Origin: Pseudotabrizicola sediminis
Lineage (GTDB): Bacteria; Pseudomonadota; Alphaproteobacteria; Rhodobacterales; Rhodobacteraceae
Length of the DNA: 64,000 nucleotides
Direction of reading: 5' to 3'
Assembly (NCBI RefSeq): GCF_004745575.1
Contig: NZ_RPEM01000007.1
Span: forward strand, 1-64,000
How positions within the stretch are numbered: the first letter of the stretch is position 1; each line of letters begins with the position of its first letter. This document shows, piece by piece, positions 1-7,613 of this stretch. The notes under the pieces were generated by a model. The model saw only the letters and a list, made by a program, of their open reading frames with translations, did no database searches and was not told where the DNA came from. Made by a program: the position numbers and the translations under genes.

Positions 1-177
1 GGACGCCGTCCGGAATCCTATGTCAGGTGCGGAACACTAGCGCCGCCGCTGCCAAAATCGCCTTCATAATCGCCTCCATCAAAATGCCACAATGGACGCT
101 GCGGCGGGCACACCGATTCGTGAAGATGATTCCTGTTCCCGACTGCCAGAATCGTTCGACGTTCCGCATACTTCTGG

Positions 178-606
178 ATGATCAGCCAGCATAACCTGCA
201 CATCATGTGCGCCTGCGGGCGCTATCGCTACCTGGCGGCAGAGAATGTTCCGCCTGCTTGGCTGGATGAAACTGGCCTGAACATCCTGCCATGCGTGTAC
301 GACCGCTTCGTCTGCTGGGCCTGCGGCCGGCGCGGGCGGCCCATGTCGACCAACATCAGCGCGGTGCGTTGGCGGGGCGGGATAAGCACCGAGACGCGTG
401 AGACGTTGCCCGTGATCAATGAGAAAGACGCGCGTGCCGACTGCCAAGACCCCAGATCAAATTCAACTCTCCCTGCAGATTGCCCCTCATTGCAGCGATC
501 ACGGCATCAGGGAGGGTTTCCTTTAGTTCACGGGCGGCAATATCCTCCTCCCCACCAGATGAAATGCCCACCTCCAAGGCTTCGAAGGGATTATGCGCCG
601 CCTTGA
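178..606 (+). pseudogene. Zinc-ribbon-like small protein, 3' end apparently lost
   Basis: The open frame encodes an N-terminal stretch with Cys at residues 11, 13, 39, 46 and 49, in CxCG and CWACG contexts. This resembles the small zinc-ribbon hypothetical proteins often found on alphaproteobacterial mobile DNA. From about position 445 the frame runs antisense through the broken integrase and looks non-coding, so the recognisable part is only about 65-90 residues. I infer that a recombination joined this gene to the integrase remnant and removed the natural 3' ends of both. No function can be assigned, and it could be a chance open frame. The stretch 1-177 upstream holds nothing I can identify. 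Confidence 0.3.
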
Positions 607-1355
607 TCAGATCGAACTCTCGAATGGCGTGGCCAATCATCGCCTTCATGATTGTGAGGTCTCTTTTCACAGAGGCAGGGGCCACCTTGCCGCCCCCCGG
701 CTTCTCATATGTCAGCATGTGATCGCGCACGTCTCGGGCTTGTTGGCGTGTCAAATCGACCAGCAAGGTGGAAGCGGGTAAGCCCCCTGCCTCCGCCCTC
801 ACGAAAAGCTTGGCCAGACGATTGCGCGCCGCATGTCGCCGGGGGTCTTCACCCACCCCAATGCGTTCCTTCAGGTAAAGCTGACGGGCATCCTCAAGGG
901 AATACCCCAGCGCACCTTTCACAGGGGACATCAGGGCCTTGAGGGTCAAGGCATCGTCCTTCGATATGCCAACGGGTGGACCATCTTCAGGGTCCACAGG
1001 ATAGGCAGACACTATTCCATCGGCCACCATTGCCCGCGCATCGTCTTCGTCAAGACCAACTGCCCCAGAGATCAGACCCTCAGCCCGCTTCAGGGCAGCC
1101 TGAAAGGCCAGCTTGAGGGACTTGTGAGGGGGATGAAGAGGTGACCCCGAGCGAGGCAGCCTGCATCTGGGACATGAAATCAGCGTCAACCTTGGCATGG
1201 CCACGGGCCACCTCGGCAGGGTTGCGGGCATCAAACACCCGCTTCCACTCAGACTTGCCCACCGTCGCCTTGATCGACTCGGGGACACGCCACCGATATT
1301 CCCAGCGCCCCCCGCCAAGGTCTTTCAGATACTTCAGCGTCACCGTGACACCCAT
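416..1355 (-). pseudogene. Tyrosine recombinase (phage-type integrase), frameshifted and truncated
   Basis: Translation from ATG at 1355 gives a typical integrase N-terminus with the motif GGRWEYRWRVPE, as in DUF6538-type integrases. The reading frame changes near 1140-1148, after the FMSQMQAASLG segment. It continues in another frame with SLKLAFQAALKRAEG and a SAM-like core-binding segment (DVRDHMLTYEKPGGGKVAPASVKRDL). It then stops at 416, just after LNLIWGL, where the first catalytic Arg of the recombinase domain should follow. The whole R-H-R-Y catalytic domain is therefore missing, and the gene must be inactive. Its start lies 90 bp from the 3' end of a tRNA-Thr, the usual position for an integrase of a tRNA-integrated element. 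Confidence 0.8.
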
Positions 1356-1359
1356 GAAT

Positions 1360-1389
1360 GTGGACCCCTAGTGGACCTAGATGTGGACC
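1360..1389. repeat. Three direct GTGGACC repeats next to the integrase start
   Basis: GTGGACC occurs at 1360-1366, 1371-1377 and 1383-1389, with 11 and 12 bp between starts, about one helical turn. The array lies between the integrase start codon and the tRNA-Thr 3' end. This is where arm-type integrase-binding or excisionase sites of an attL region would be expected. The assignment as protein-binding sites is inference. Confidence 0.5.
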
Positions 1390-1444
1390 GGGGAAGGCAC
1401 TAAAGACCTGAAATCATTGTATGATTGGGGATTGTCAGAAATGA

Positions 1445-1520
1445 TGGTGCCCCCAGCAGGATTTGAACCCGCGACCCCCTGATTACAAATCAGGTGCTCT
1501 ACCAGCTGAGCTATAGAGGC
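1445..1520 (-). tRNA. tRNA-Thr(UGU)
   Basis: The reverse complement folds as a 76-nt cloverleaf: acceptor GCCTCTA, D arm AGCTCAGCTGGTAGAGC, anticodon stem CCTGA/TCAGG with loop TTTGTAA (anticodon TGT), T arm with GGTTCAAATCC, and encoded CCA. The 3' end abuts the integrase remnant, so this gene was probably the attachment site of the lost element. Confidence 0.95.
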
Positions 1521-1562
1521 ATGCCCTTGAAATAACCGCGCAGGCGGGCGGGTGCAAGCCCC

Positions 1563-3221
1563 TCAGCGATGGGTTCGGGCCAAAAGGGCCACGGCCAGCA
1601 GTCCGACGGCCATCACCACCAGAGCGGCGGGGGCGGCGTCTTCCAGCCGTTCCAGACTGGCCAGTTCAAACACCCGCGTGGACAGCGTGTTGTAGTTGAA
1701 CGGGCGCAGCAGCAGGGTGGCGGGCAGTTCCTTGACGCAATCGACAAAGACCACCAGCAGCGCGGTTGCGACCGACCCGCGCATCAAGGGCAAATGTACC
1801 GCCCGCAGCGCCCCTCCGGGCGAGCGGCCCAGCGACCGCGCGGCCATCGGCAGCGACGGCGAGATCCGGCCAAAGGCTGCATCCACAGCACCCTGCGCCA
1901 CGCCAAAGAACCGCACCGAATAGGCCAGCACCAGTGCCGCCGCCGTGCCGGTCAGCATCAGCCCCGGATCCCAGCCGCTGACCTCCAGCACCGCGTCGGC
2001 CAGCTTGTGGTCAAGGGCTGCCAGCGGGATCAGGATGCCCACCGCAAGCACCGCTCCGGGCGCCGCATAGCCCAGCGTGGTGACCGGCAAAATCCAGCGC
2101 GCCGCCGTCCGGTTGATCATGCGCAGCCCGTAGACCAGAAAGATCGCTGCCCCCACCGTCAGCCCCGCCGCCAGCCCGCCGGTGATCAGCGTGTTGCCAA
2201 GGGCGCGTGCCAATCCGGGGGCAAGCCAGACCTCGGGGCGGCGCAGGCCGTGCCAGCCCATCACCGCCACAGGCAGCAGGAAACCCACACTGACCGGCAC
2301 CATGCACAGCGCGAAGGCCAGCCAGCCGCTCGCGCGCGACAGGGTCGTCGGTTCAACCGGCCGCACCGACCGGCCCACACGGTGAAAGCGGGCGTTGCGG
2401 CGGCTGATCCGCTCCAGCCCCAGAAGCACGAAGATCAGGGTCAGCACCACGCCGGCAATCTGCGCGGCCCCGCCCGCGTTGTTGCCGTTCAGCCAGGTTG
2501 AAAAGATGCCGGTGGTCAGCGTCTGCACCCCGAAATGCTGCACCGTGCCGTAATCTGCCACCGTCTCCATCAGCGCCAGTGCCACGCCGGTGGCAATCGC
2601 GGGCCGGGCCAGCGGCAGGCCCACGCGGCCAAACAGCCGCCACGGGCCGCAGCCAAGCGCGCGCGCCACCTCATACGATCCGCCCGACTGCTCGCGGAAC
2701 GCGGCGCGGGCCAGCAGGTAGACGTAAGGATAGAGCGCCGCCGACAGCACGATCACCGCCATGCCACGCGACCGCACCTGCGGGAACCAGTAATCGCGGG
2801 CCGTTTCAAACCCCATCACCTCGCGCAGGCCGGTCTGCACCGGGCCTGCGTATTGCAGGAAATCCACCAACGCGTAGGCCCCGACATAGGCCGGGATCGC
2901 AAGCGGGAACAACAGCACATAATCCAGCCAGGCCCGCCCCGGAAAGCGGTACATCGTGGTCAGCCAGGCGGCCCCCGTGCCAACCGCCGCCGTCAGCACG
3001 GCCACCCCCAGCATCAGCACCAGCGTGTTGGACAGATAGCGCGGCAGCACCGTGGCCAGCAGATGCGGCCAGATGTTTTCGGTCGGGTGAAAGGCGATCC
3101 ACAGCACAGATGCCATCGGGGCCAGCACCACGACCGCAATGGCAAAGGCCCCCACAGACCACAGGTCAGGTCGCGGCATGTGCCAAGCAGATCGCGGAAC
3201 TTGAGTGTTTTGCTGGGTCAT
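1563..3221 (-). CDS. fbpB: Fe3+ ABC transporter permease, FbpB/AfuB type
   Basis: This is an inner-membrane permease of a ferric-iron ABC importer, with two fused BPD_transp domains of about 250 residues each and around twelve hydrophobic segments (about 552 residues). The EAA-type loop appears as EVARALGCGPWRLFGRVGLPLARPA in the first half and again as ARSLGRSPGGALRAVHLPLMRG in the second. I chose the ATG at 3221 because the frame upstream (to 3374) looks non-coding and the membrane domain begins about 20 residues after this start. No iron-binding protein or ATPase gene is adjacent. Its 3' neighbours are a tRNA and the integrase scar, so it is an orphan permease here. Thiamine or other metal transport by the same fold cannot be excluded. 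Confidence 0.85.
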   Translation of the reverse strand: MTQQNTQVPRSAWHMPRPDLWSVGAFAIAVVVLAPMASVLWIAFHPTENIWPHLLATVLPRYLSNTLVLMLGVAVLTAAVGTGAAWLTTMYRFPGRAWLDYVLLFPLAIPAYVGAYALVDFLQYAGPVQTGLREVMGFETARDYWFPQVRSRGMAVIVLSAALYPYVYLLARAAFREQSGGSYEVARALGCGPWRLFGRVGLPLARPAIATGVALALMETVADYGTVQHFGVQTLTTGIFSTWLNGNNAGGAAQIAGVVLTLIFVLLGLERISRRNARFHRVGRSVRPVEPTTLSRASGWLAFALCMVPVSVGFLLPVAVMGWHGLRRPEVWLAPGLARALGNTLITGGLAAGLTVGAAIFLVYGLRMINRTAARWILPVTTLGYAAPGAVLAVGILIPLAALDHKLADAVLEVSGWDPGLMLTGTAAALVLAYSVRFFGVAQGAVDAAFGRISPSLPMAARSLGRSPGGALRAVHLPLMRGSVATALLVVFVDCVKELPATLLLRPFNYNTLSTRVFELASLERLEDAAPAALVVMAVGLLAVALLARTHR

Positions 3222-3402
3222 CCTGCGCCCCAGATAGCACCCGCCGCCCTGCCCTGTCCAGATCACCTTGTTCGCAGGCCTGTGGCGGCATGGGCGTGGC
3301 GCGCAGGACCCTGTTGCCAATTCTTCTGATGCCCCCCTGTGCTCGGCGCCGATTGTGCCTATAGTCGGCGTCAATCAAGAACCGGCACAGGTCCAGAGCA
3401 GG

Positions 3403-4275
3403 ATGCGTATTGTCTACCACCTTGGCGCCCATTGCACCGACGACGAACGTCTGGTGCGGTGCCTTCTGAAAAACCGCCAGGTGCTGGGCGAGCAGGGCAT
3501 CGTGGTGCCCGGCCCTGCCCGCTACCGCACCTTGCTGCGCGATACGGCGATGACGCTGAAAGGCCAGCCCGCCAGCCGTGACACGCAGGCGCTGGTGCTG
3601 GACCAGATCATGGATGAAGACCGGGCCGAGCGTCTGATCCTGTCATGGGAGAATTTTCTGTCGTTCCCGCAATGGGTGCTGAAGACCCGGCTTTACCCGG
3701 CAGCGGCCGAACGGGTCAGCGCCTTTACCCAGATCTTTCCGGACATCGAGGCCGAATTCTATCTGGCCATCCGCAACCCGGCGACCTTTCTGCCCGACCT
3801 GTTTGCCAAGCAGCGCGACAAGACCTTTGACCAGTTCATGTCCGACATCGACCCCGCCGATATCCGCTGGTCTGATGTGATCGGCGATATGCTCAACGCC
3901 AACCCCGGCGTGCCCTTCACCGTCTGGTGCGATGAGGACACGCCGTTGATCTGGCCCGAGGTGCTGCAAGCGGTGTCCGGCCATGCCGAGGGTACCGTGC
4001 TGACCGATGCCAACGAGCTTTTGGGCACCATCATGTCGCCCGAAGGTCTGACCCGGATGATCGCCTATATGGAAAGCCACCCGGCGCACACCGCCGTGCA
4101 GCGCCGCCGCATCGTGTCGGCCTTTCTGGACAAGTTCGCCCTGCCCGACCGGGTCGAGATGGAGGTGGAACTGCCAGGCTGGACGCAAGAGACGGTGGCC
4201 AGCCTGACAGAGGGATATTATCAGGATGTGGCCCGAATCCGGGCCATGCCGGGGGTGACGTTCCTGTCTGCCTGA
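3403..4275 (+). CDS. Conserved hypothetical protein, Rhodobacteraceae type
   Basis: The product has about 290 residues, no signal peptide and no membrane segment. It starts MRIVYHLGAHCTDDERLVRCLLKN, followed by a segment like LAIRNPATFLPDLF and a C-terminal QRRRIVSAFLDKF. From memory, proteins with this pattern recur in Rhodobacteraceae and are annotated only as hypothetical. The N-terminal strand with HLGAH and the internal arginine-rich segments loosely recall sulfotransferase-like proteins that start LHIGTHKTGT, but the PAPS loop is not recognisable, so this is a weak suggestion. The start is set at 3403 because the upstream part of the frame (3268-3402) overlaps the divergent permease promoter region. 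Confidence 0.8.
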   Translation: MRIVYHLGAHCTDDERLVRCLLKNRQVLGEQGIVVPGPARYRTLLRDTAMTLKGQPASRDTQALVLDQIMDEDRAERLILSWENFLSFPQWVLKTRLYPAAAERVSAFTQIFPDIEAEFYLAIRNPATFLPDLFAKQRDKTFDQFMSDIDPADIRWSDVIGDMLNANPGVPFTVWCDEDTPLIWPEVLQAVSGHAEGTVLTDANELLGTIMSPEGLTRMIAYMESHPAHTAVQRRRIVSAFLDKFALPDRVEMEVELPGWTQETVASLTEGYYQDVARIRAMPGVTFLSA

Positions 4276-4330
4276 TGCGCCCATTGGCTGCGGCGACCCG
4301 GCGCGGGACTGCCCCCGCCGCGGTCTGGTG

Positions 4331-4585
4331 TCAGGCCATCCCCAGCGCGGTCTTGTACATTTCCAGCACCGCTTCTTCTTCGGCAATCTCATCGGGCTTG
4401 CGTTTGCGCAGGGCAATCACCTTGCGCATGACCTTGGTGTCATAGCCCCGGCCCTTGGCCTCGGCGAACAGTTCCTTTTCCTGTTCGGCAATGTCCTTCT
4501 TTTCAGACGCCAGCTGTTCGGCGCGTTCGATGAACTGGCGCAGCTCGTCCGCTGTCACGGAATAATTGTCGGTGGGATCGCTCAT
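4331..4585 (-). CDS. gapR: GapR-like nucleoid-associated protein (DUF2312)
   Basis: The 84-residue product begins with a VTADELRQFIERAEQLASEKKDI helix, then AEAKGRGYDTKVMRKVIALRKRKPDE. This is the conserved core of DUF2312/GapR. In Caulobacter GapR encircles overtwisted AT-rich DNA ahead of replication and transcription and stimulates type II topoisomerases. The coiled-coil N-terminus and the Lys/Arg-rich middle fit DNA binding. It is convergent with the hypothetical gene ending at 4275. The assignment is by family; the role in this organism is inferred. Confidence 0.92.
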   Translation of the reverse strand: MSDPTDNYSVTADELRQFIERAEQLASEKKDIAEQEKELFAEAKGRGYDTKVMRKVIALRKRKPDEIAEEEAVLEMYKTALGMA

Positions 4586-4707
4586 CTCTGCCTCGTGCTG
4601 TGCTGATTGACCCCTTCCCTACCGTGGCCCCGTTACGGGTTCAAGGCTTGCACCGCGCCCAAAGCTGGGCTAGGCGGCGCAGAGTCATTGCCATGGGGGG
4701 CCGACGG

Positions 4708-4923
4708 ATGGACATGCTGATCTGGGGAGGTGCCGTTTTGACCATGATCGGCGTGCTGACGCTGCTGTGGTGCATCTTTCTGGCCATGCGCGCCCGCAAA
4801 TCCGGCCTGCCGGATGACCAGATCAAGGCACAGCTTCAGCGGGCGGTGGTGCTGAACCTTGGTGCCTTGGCGGTGTCGGGCCTTGGGCTGATCGTGGTGG
4901 TCGTCGGCGTCATCCTTGGCTGA
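4708..4923 (+). CDS. Small two-helix membrane protein
   Basis: The protein of about 71 residues has two hydrophobic segments (LIWGGAVLTMIGVLTLLWCIFLA and LNLGALAVSGLGLIVVVVGVIL). They are separated by a basic loop containing RARKSGLPDDQIKAQLQR. A G-rich stretch (4694-4699) lies eight bases before the ATG at 4708, whereas the ATG at 4693 lacks one. Its 3' end overlaps the convergent gene by 14 bp. The family is unnamed as far as I can tell, and no function is assigned. Confidence 0.7.
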   Translation: MDMLIWGGAVLTMIGVLTLLWCIFLAMRARKSGLPDDQIKAQLQRAVVLNLGALAVSGLGLIVVVVGVILG

Positions 4924-6775
4924 CGGTACCCAGAAACCCGCGCCCCGCTGACACCAGCGTATCGAGCGCCGGAACCGGTACCCAGACCTCGGCCTCTGTG
5001 CCCCAGATCCGCAGGTCACGGCGCAAAATCATCAGCCCGCGCTGATCGGCCCGGTGCAGGGGGCCACCAGATGCGGCAGGCAGCCCAAGGCCGTGGACAG
5101 CCACCAGATCAATATCCGATGCCGACAGCGCCAGCCCCGAGGCCAGCAGCCGCGCGCCTTCATTGGCCAAAGCCCCCAGCCAGCGGCGAATGATCTCTTC
5201 TGCCGCCATGTCACGCGGCGCAGCGCTGGTCTCGACCTTGGGCAGCGCCGGGGACACCATACCAAAGCCCGTCAATGCGGCAGACACTGCCTCCGGTGCC
5301 ACGCCAGAGACCATCAATGCCCGCAGCGCCGCACCGCTTGCAGCCGCCAGCCGCCCCGAAATGCCCAAGGGCGACTGCACCCCGGTCAGCACCACCGTCT
5401 GGCCGATCCGTCGCAGAAATGCCAATGCCGTCGCCGCCTTTGCCGCCGGGCAGCTGGCGGGCAGGCCCAATTCTGCCACCCGCCCCGACAGCACCAGACG
5501 GAACGCCCCGGCTGGCAGATCGGCACGCCCCATCATCAGCAGGACAACCGCATCACCCAAAGCGGGCGGTGGCGTGTCAGCCCCCCCCACCACCAGATCG
5601 GCCTGGTCCAGCCCGGTCGCATCGACCACCGGGCGCAGCCTTGCCCAGTCGGCATCGCGCTGCGCCGCCGACAATGTGCCGGCCTGCACCGCAGCCTCCT
5701 GGCGTTGCGCAATGGTCTGCAACATCGGCACCAACCGCGCGCGGTCGGGTTCCAGCACCGTCACCGGTAATCCGCGCGCCAGCGTCATCAGCGCCAGCGC
5801 CGACAGTTGCGGCGACGCCCCCACCAGCGCCGGACGCTGAACCGGGTCTGGCGTCACATCGTGCAACGGCTCGGGCGTTTTGGCGGCCAGACGTTCGGCC
5901 CGCAGCAGATGCGCCAGCGCTGCGGTCTGCGGCAGGGCATCGCGCTCCAGCGCGAGGGCAGCCTCGAAGGCATAGCCCTGCTCGGGCGGCAGCAGCAAAG
6001 CCGCCTCGGCGCAATCGGCAAGGGCCATGGCCAGACTGCCCGGTGCCGCATCCGACCGCGCCTTCCTCACCGCCGCCAGAAAGGCACGGCCATCGGGCGC
6101 GGGGCGCAGCGGCATCGCTTGCGTCTGGATCAAACCCATCGCTGTCGCAAAAGCCGCTTCGGCCGTTGCGTCATCGATCACATGATCGACCAGACCGATG
6201 ATCAGGGCATCGGGGGCCGCAACCGGCTTGCCGCTGGTCAGCAGCCGCAGAGCGTTTTCCGCGCCGATCAGCCGCGGCAGCCGCTGTGTGCCCCCCGCGC
6301 CGGAAATCCGCCCCAGCCGCACCGCCGGAAACGCCACCCGCGCGGCCGGGGTGGCAAGCCGCACCTGCGCCGCCAGCGCGATTTCGGCCGCAGCCCCGGT
6401 GACCAGACCTTCCAGCAACAGGACGACCGGCACCGGGCTGGTCTCGATCGCAAGACACAGGCTGGCCAGCGATGGTGCCGCTGCATCATCAGCATCCGGC
6501 AGATCCGGCCCGGCATCGGCATGGGCCGCAAGCACCCGGTCATCGGCGCGCAGCAGGATCGCCCTTGCGTCTGCACCAACCGCGCCCAAAGCCGACATCA
6601 GCGCTGCGCGCTGTGCCGCATCGAGCCAGCCCCCGCCAGACTGGCGGATCAGGCAGATATCTGCCACCCCGCCCGAGACGGTCACGTCTACGCCGTTTGC
6701 CAATGCCCCGCCCTTTTCGCCTGCCCCAGTTTTACAGTGCCTTGCAACACGGAGCGGGGTCAAGGCGCTGTTCAC
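4910..6775 (-). CDS. Crotonase/3-hydroxyacyl-CoA dehydrogenase-like protein with degenerate active sites
   Basis: Residues 30-200 form a crotonase fold: GLVTGAAAEIALA at about 124-136 and GRISGAGGTQRLPRLIG at about 155-171. Residues about 315 onward resemble the dehydrogenase half of multifunctional beta-oxidation proteins. Glu131 matches the first catalytic Glu of enoyl-CoA hydratase, but the second, 20 residues later, is Ala151 in FPAVRLG, where the family has PE. The NAD-binding GxGxxG is replaced by GASPQL (319-324), although the strand-end acid (VLEPD) survives. The product (621 residues) is shorter than typical FadB/FadJ. It is probably not a functional trifunctional enzyme, and could be a divergent isomerase, structural subunit or decaying gene. 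The start is uncertain; a GTG or later start near residue 30 is possible. Confidence 0.75.
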   Translation of the reverse strand: MNSALTPLRVARHCKTGAGEKGGALANGVDVTVSGGVADICLIRQSGGGWLDAAQRAALMSALGAVGADARAILLRADDRVLAAHADAGPDLPDADDAAAPSLASLCLAIETSPVPVVLLLEGLVTGAAAEIALAAQVRLATPAARVAFPAVRLGRISGAGGTQRLPRLIGAENALRLLTSGKPVAAPDALIIGLVDHVIDDATAEAAFATAMGLIQTQAMPLRPAPDGRAFLAAVRKARSDAAPGSLAMALADCAEAALLLPPEQGYAFEAALALERDALPQTAALAHLLRAERLAAKTPEPLHDVTPDPVQRPALVGASPQLSALALMTLARGLPVTVLEPDRARLVPMLQTIAQRQEAAVQAGTLSAAQRDADWARLRPVVDATGLDQADLVVGGADTPPPALGDAVVLLMMGRADLPAGAFRLVLSGRVAELGLPASCPAAKAATALAFLRRIGQTVVLTGVQSPLGISGRLAAASGAALRALMVSGVAPEAVSAALTGFGMVSPALPKVETSAAPRDMAAEEIIRRWLGALANEGARLLASGLALSASDIDLVAVHGLGLPAASGGPLHRADQRGLMILRRDLRIWGTEAEVWVPVPALDTLVSAGRGFLGTVSQG

Positions 6776-6846
6776 ATTTCGTTAACAATGACCAGCGCGA
6801 TGAGGGGGCCAAAGATCAATGTGACATCAGGGGATTAGCGGATGGT

Positions 6847-7059
6847 TCAGAAAGGCCGCGCGCCGGACCCTGCCCGGGTGGTCCGGTCCGACATGGCCCT
6901 GTCCCCCTCGGCTGGCGGTATCAGGCCGGGCAGAACCGCGCCCAGCGCCCGCATTTCGCCCAGCAAAACCTTCAGCGCCCCGTCACGCCCCTTTTGACAC
7001 CCGCCACAGCACGCGCCCCCACCGCTGCAAGATGGCGCGAAGTCTGTCGTCTCAGCCAT
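6847..7059 (-). CDS. Small cysteine-rich protein
   Basis: The 70-residue product carries a Gly/Cys cluster (CSGGGACCGGCQKGRDG, residues 11-27), followed by an amphipathic helix. Four Cys fall within eleven residues, suggesting metal or redox chemistry. A good Shine-Dalgarno (AGGGGAAG) precedes the ATG at 7059, and it starts 28 bp after the stop of the DksA-like gene, so both are likely co-transcribed. I do not recognise the family. Confidence 0.6.
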   Translation of the reverse strand: MAETTDFAPSCSGGGACCGGCQKGRDGALKVLLGEMRALGAVLPGLIPPAEGDRAMSDRTTRAGSGARPF

Positions 7060-7087
7060 TGTCTTCCCCTGTTTTCTCACGTCGGTG

Positions 7088-7414
7088 CTACGCATGCGCG
7101 ACGCAGTCGCGGCACAGCGGTGTGAAGGGCAAAACATCAAGCCGCGCTTCGCTGATCGCTTCGCCGCAGCGGGCGCAAAGCCCATAACTGCCCGTATCCA
7201 GCCGGTGCAACGCGGCCTCGATGCTCCGCAGTTCGGCCTGCGCCGATTGGCCCAGACCTTCCAGCACCTCATCAGCCTCACGCTCGGTGGCAAGGTCAGA
7301 CCAGTCGGGGTTCTGGTGGCTTTCCAGCTCTGCCCCGATCCCCTCCAGCCGCGCGGCCAAAACGGACATGCGATCCAGCAATTGGGTTTTGCGGTCTTGC
7401 AGTGATTTTGGCAT
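7088..7414 (-). CDS. TraR/DksA-family C4 zinc-finger protein
   Basis: This 108-residue protein has an N-terminal coiled coil (residues about 5-75) and a C-terminal zinc finger with CARCGE and CRDCVAHA, the four-Cys arrangement of DksA/TraR proteins. These bind the RNA polymerase secondary channel and modulate initiation, often with ppGpp. The family also includes short versions lacking the DksA tip residues, and the tip here is EADEVLEG rather than a clear DxxDxA, so ppGpp-dependent action is uncertain. A candidate Crp/Fnr-type box lies about 52-65 bp upstream of its start. Confidence 0.85.
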   Translation of the reverse strand: MPKSLQDRKTQLLDRMSVLAARLEGIGAELESHQNPDWSDLATEREADEVLEGLGQSAQAELRSIEAALHRLDTGSYGLCARCGEAISEARLDVLPFTPLCRDCVAHA

Positions 7415-7465
7415 GATATCCTCCCTGATCCTGTGGCAGTATCGGGCCAGATGCAGGGACGCACC

Positions 7466-7479
7466 TTGATACAGGTCAA
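7466..7479. promoter_or_regulatory. Candidate Fnr/Dnr-family binding site
   Basis: TTGATACAGGTCAA has the TTGAT-N4-RTCAA layout, one mismatch from the Fnr consensus TTGAT-N4-ATCAA. It sits between the divergent DksA-like and persulfide dioxygenase genes, at a distance suitable for activation of the DksA-like gene. It is a single motif match and therefore weak evidence. Confidence 0.35.
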
Positions 7480-7532
7480 GTCAGGCAGGCGGGCCAGGTC
7501 GGGCGGACATCAGGATGTGCGAGCGCCGCCAT

Positions 7533-7556
7533 ACACATTCAATTATTGAAATGTGT
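7533..7556. promoter_or_regulatory. Palindromic operator upstream of persulfide dioxygenase
   Basis: The perfect 13-bp palindrome TTCAATTATTGAA (7538-7550) is nested in a second inverted repeat, ACACATT (7533-7539) with AATGTGT (7550-7556). This AT-rich dyad lies in GC-rich surroundings about 60-80 bp before the dioxygenase start. BigR/SqrR-type ArsR repressors, which sense sulfane sulfur, bind AT-rich dyads at such genes. SqrR binds an ATTC/GAAT-type site, which this resembles. Confidence 0.6.
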
Positions 7557-7613
7557 TGGCAAGCACCCTACATCCGATTGCAAGCGACAGACCGAAACGA
7601 ACAGGGAATGATC

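Noticed and set aside
79-447. Minus-strand open frames left of the integrase remnant as the missing catalytic domain
   Set aside because: None shows the R-H-R-Y recombinase residues or a related pattern.
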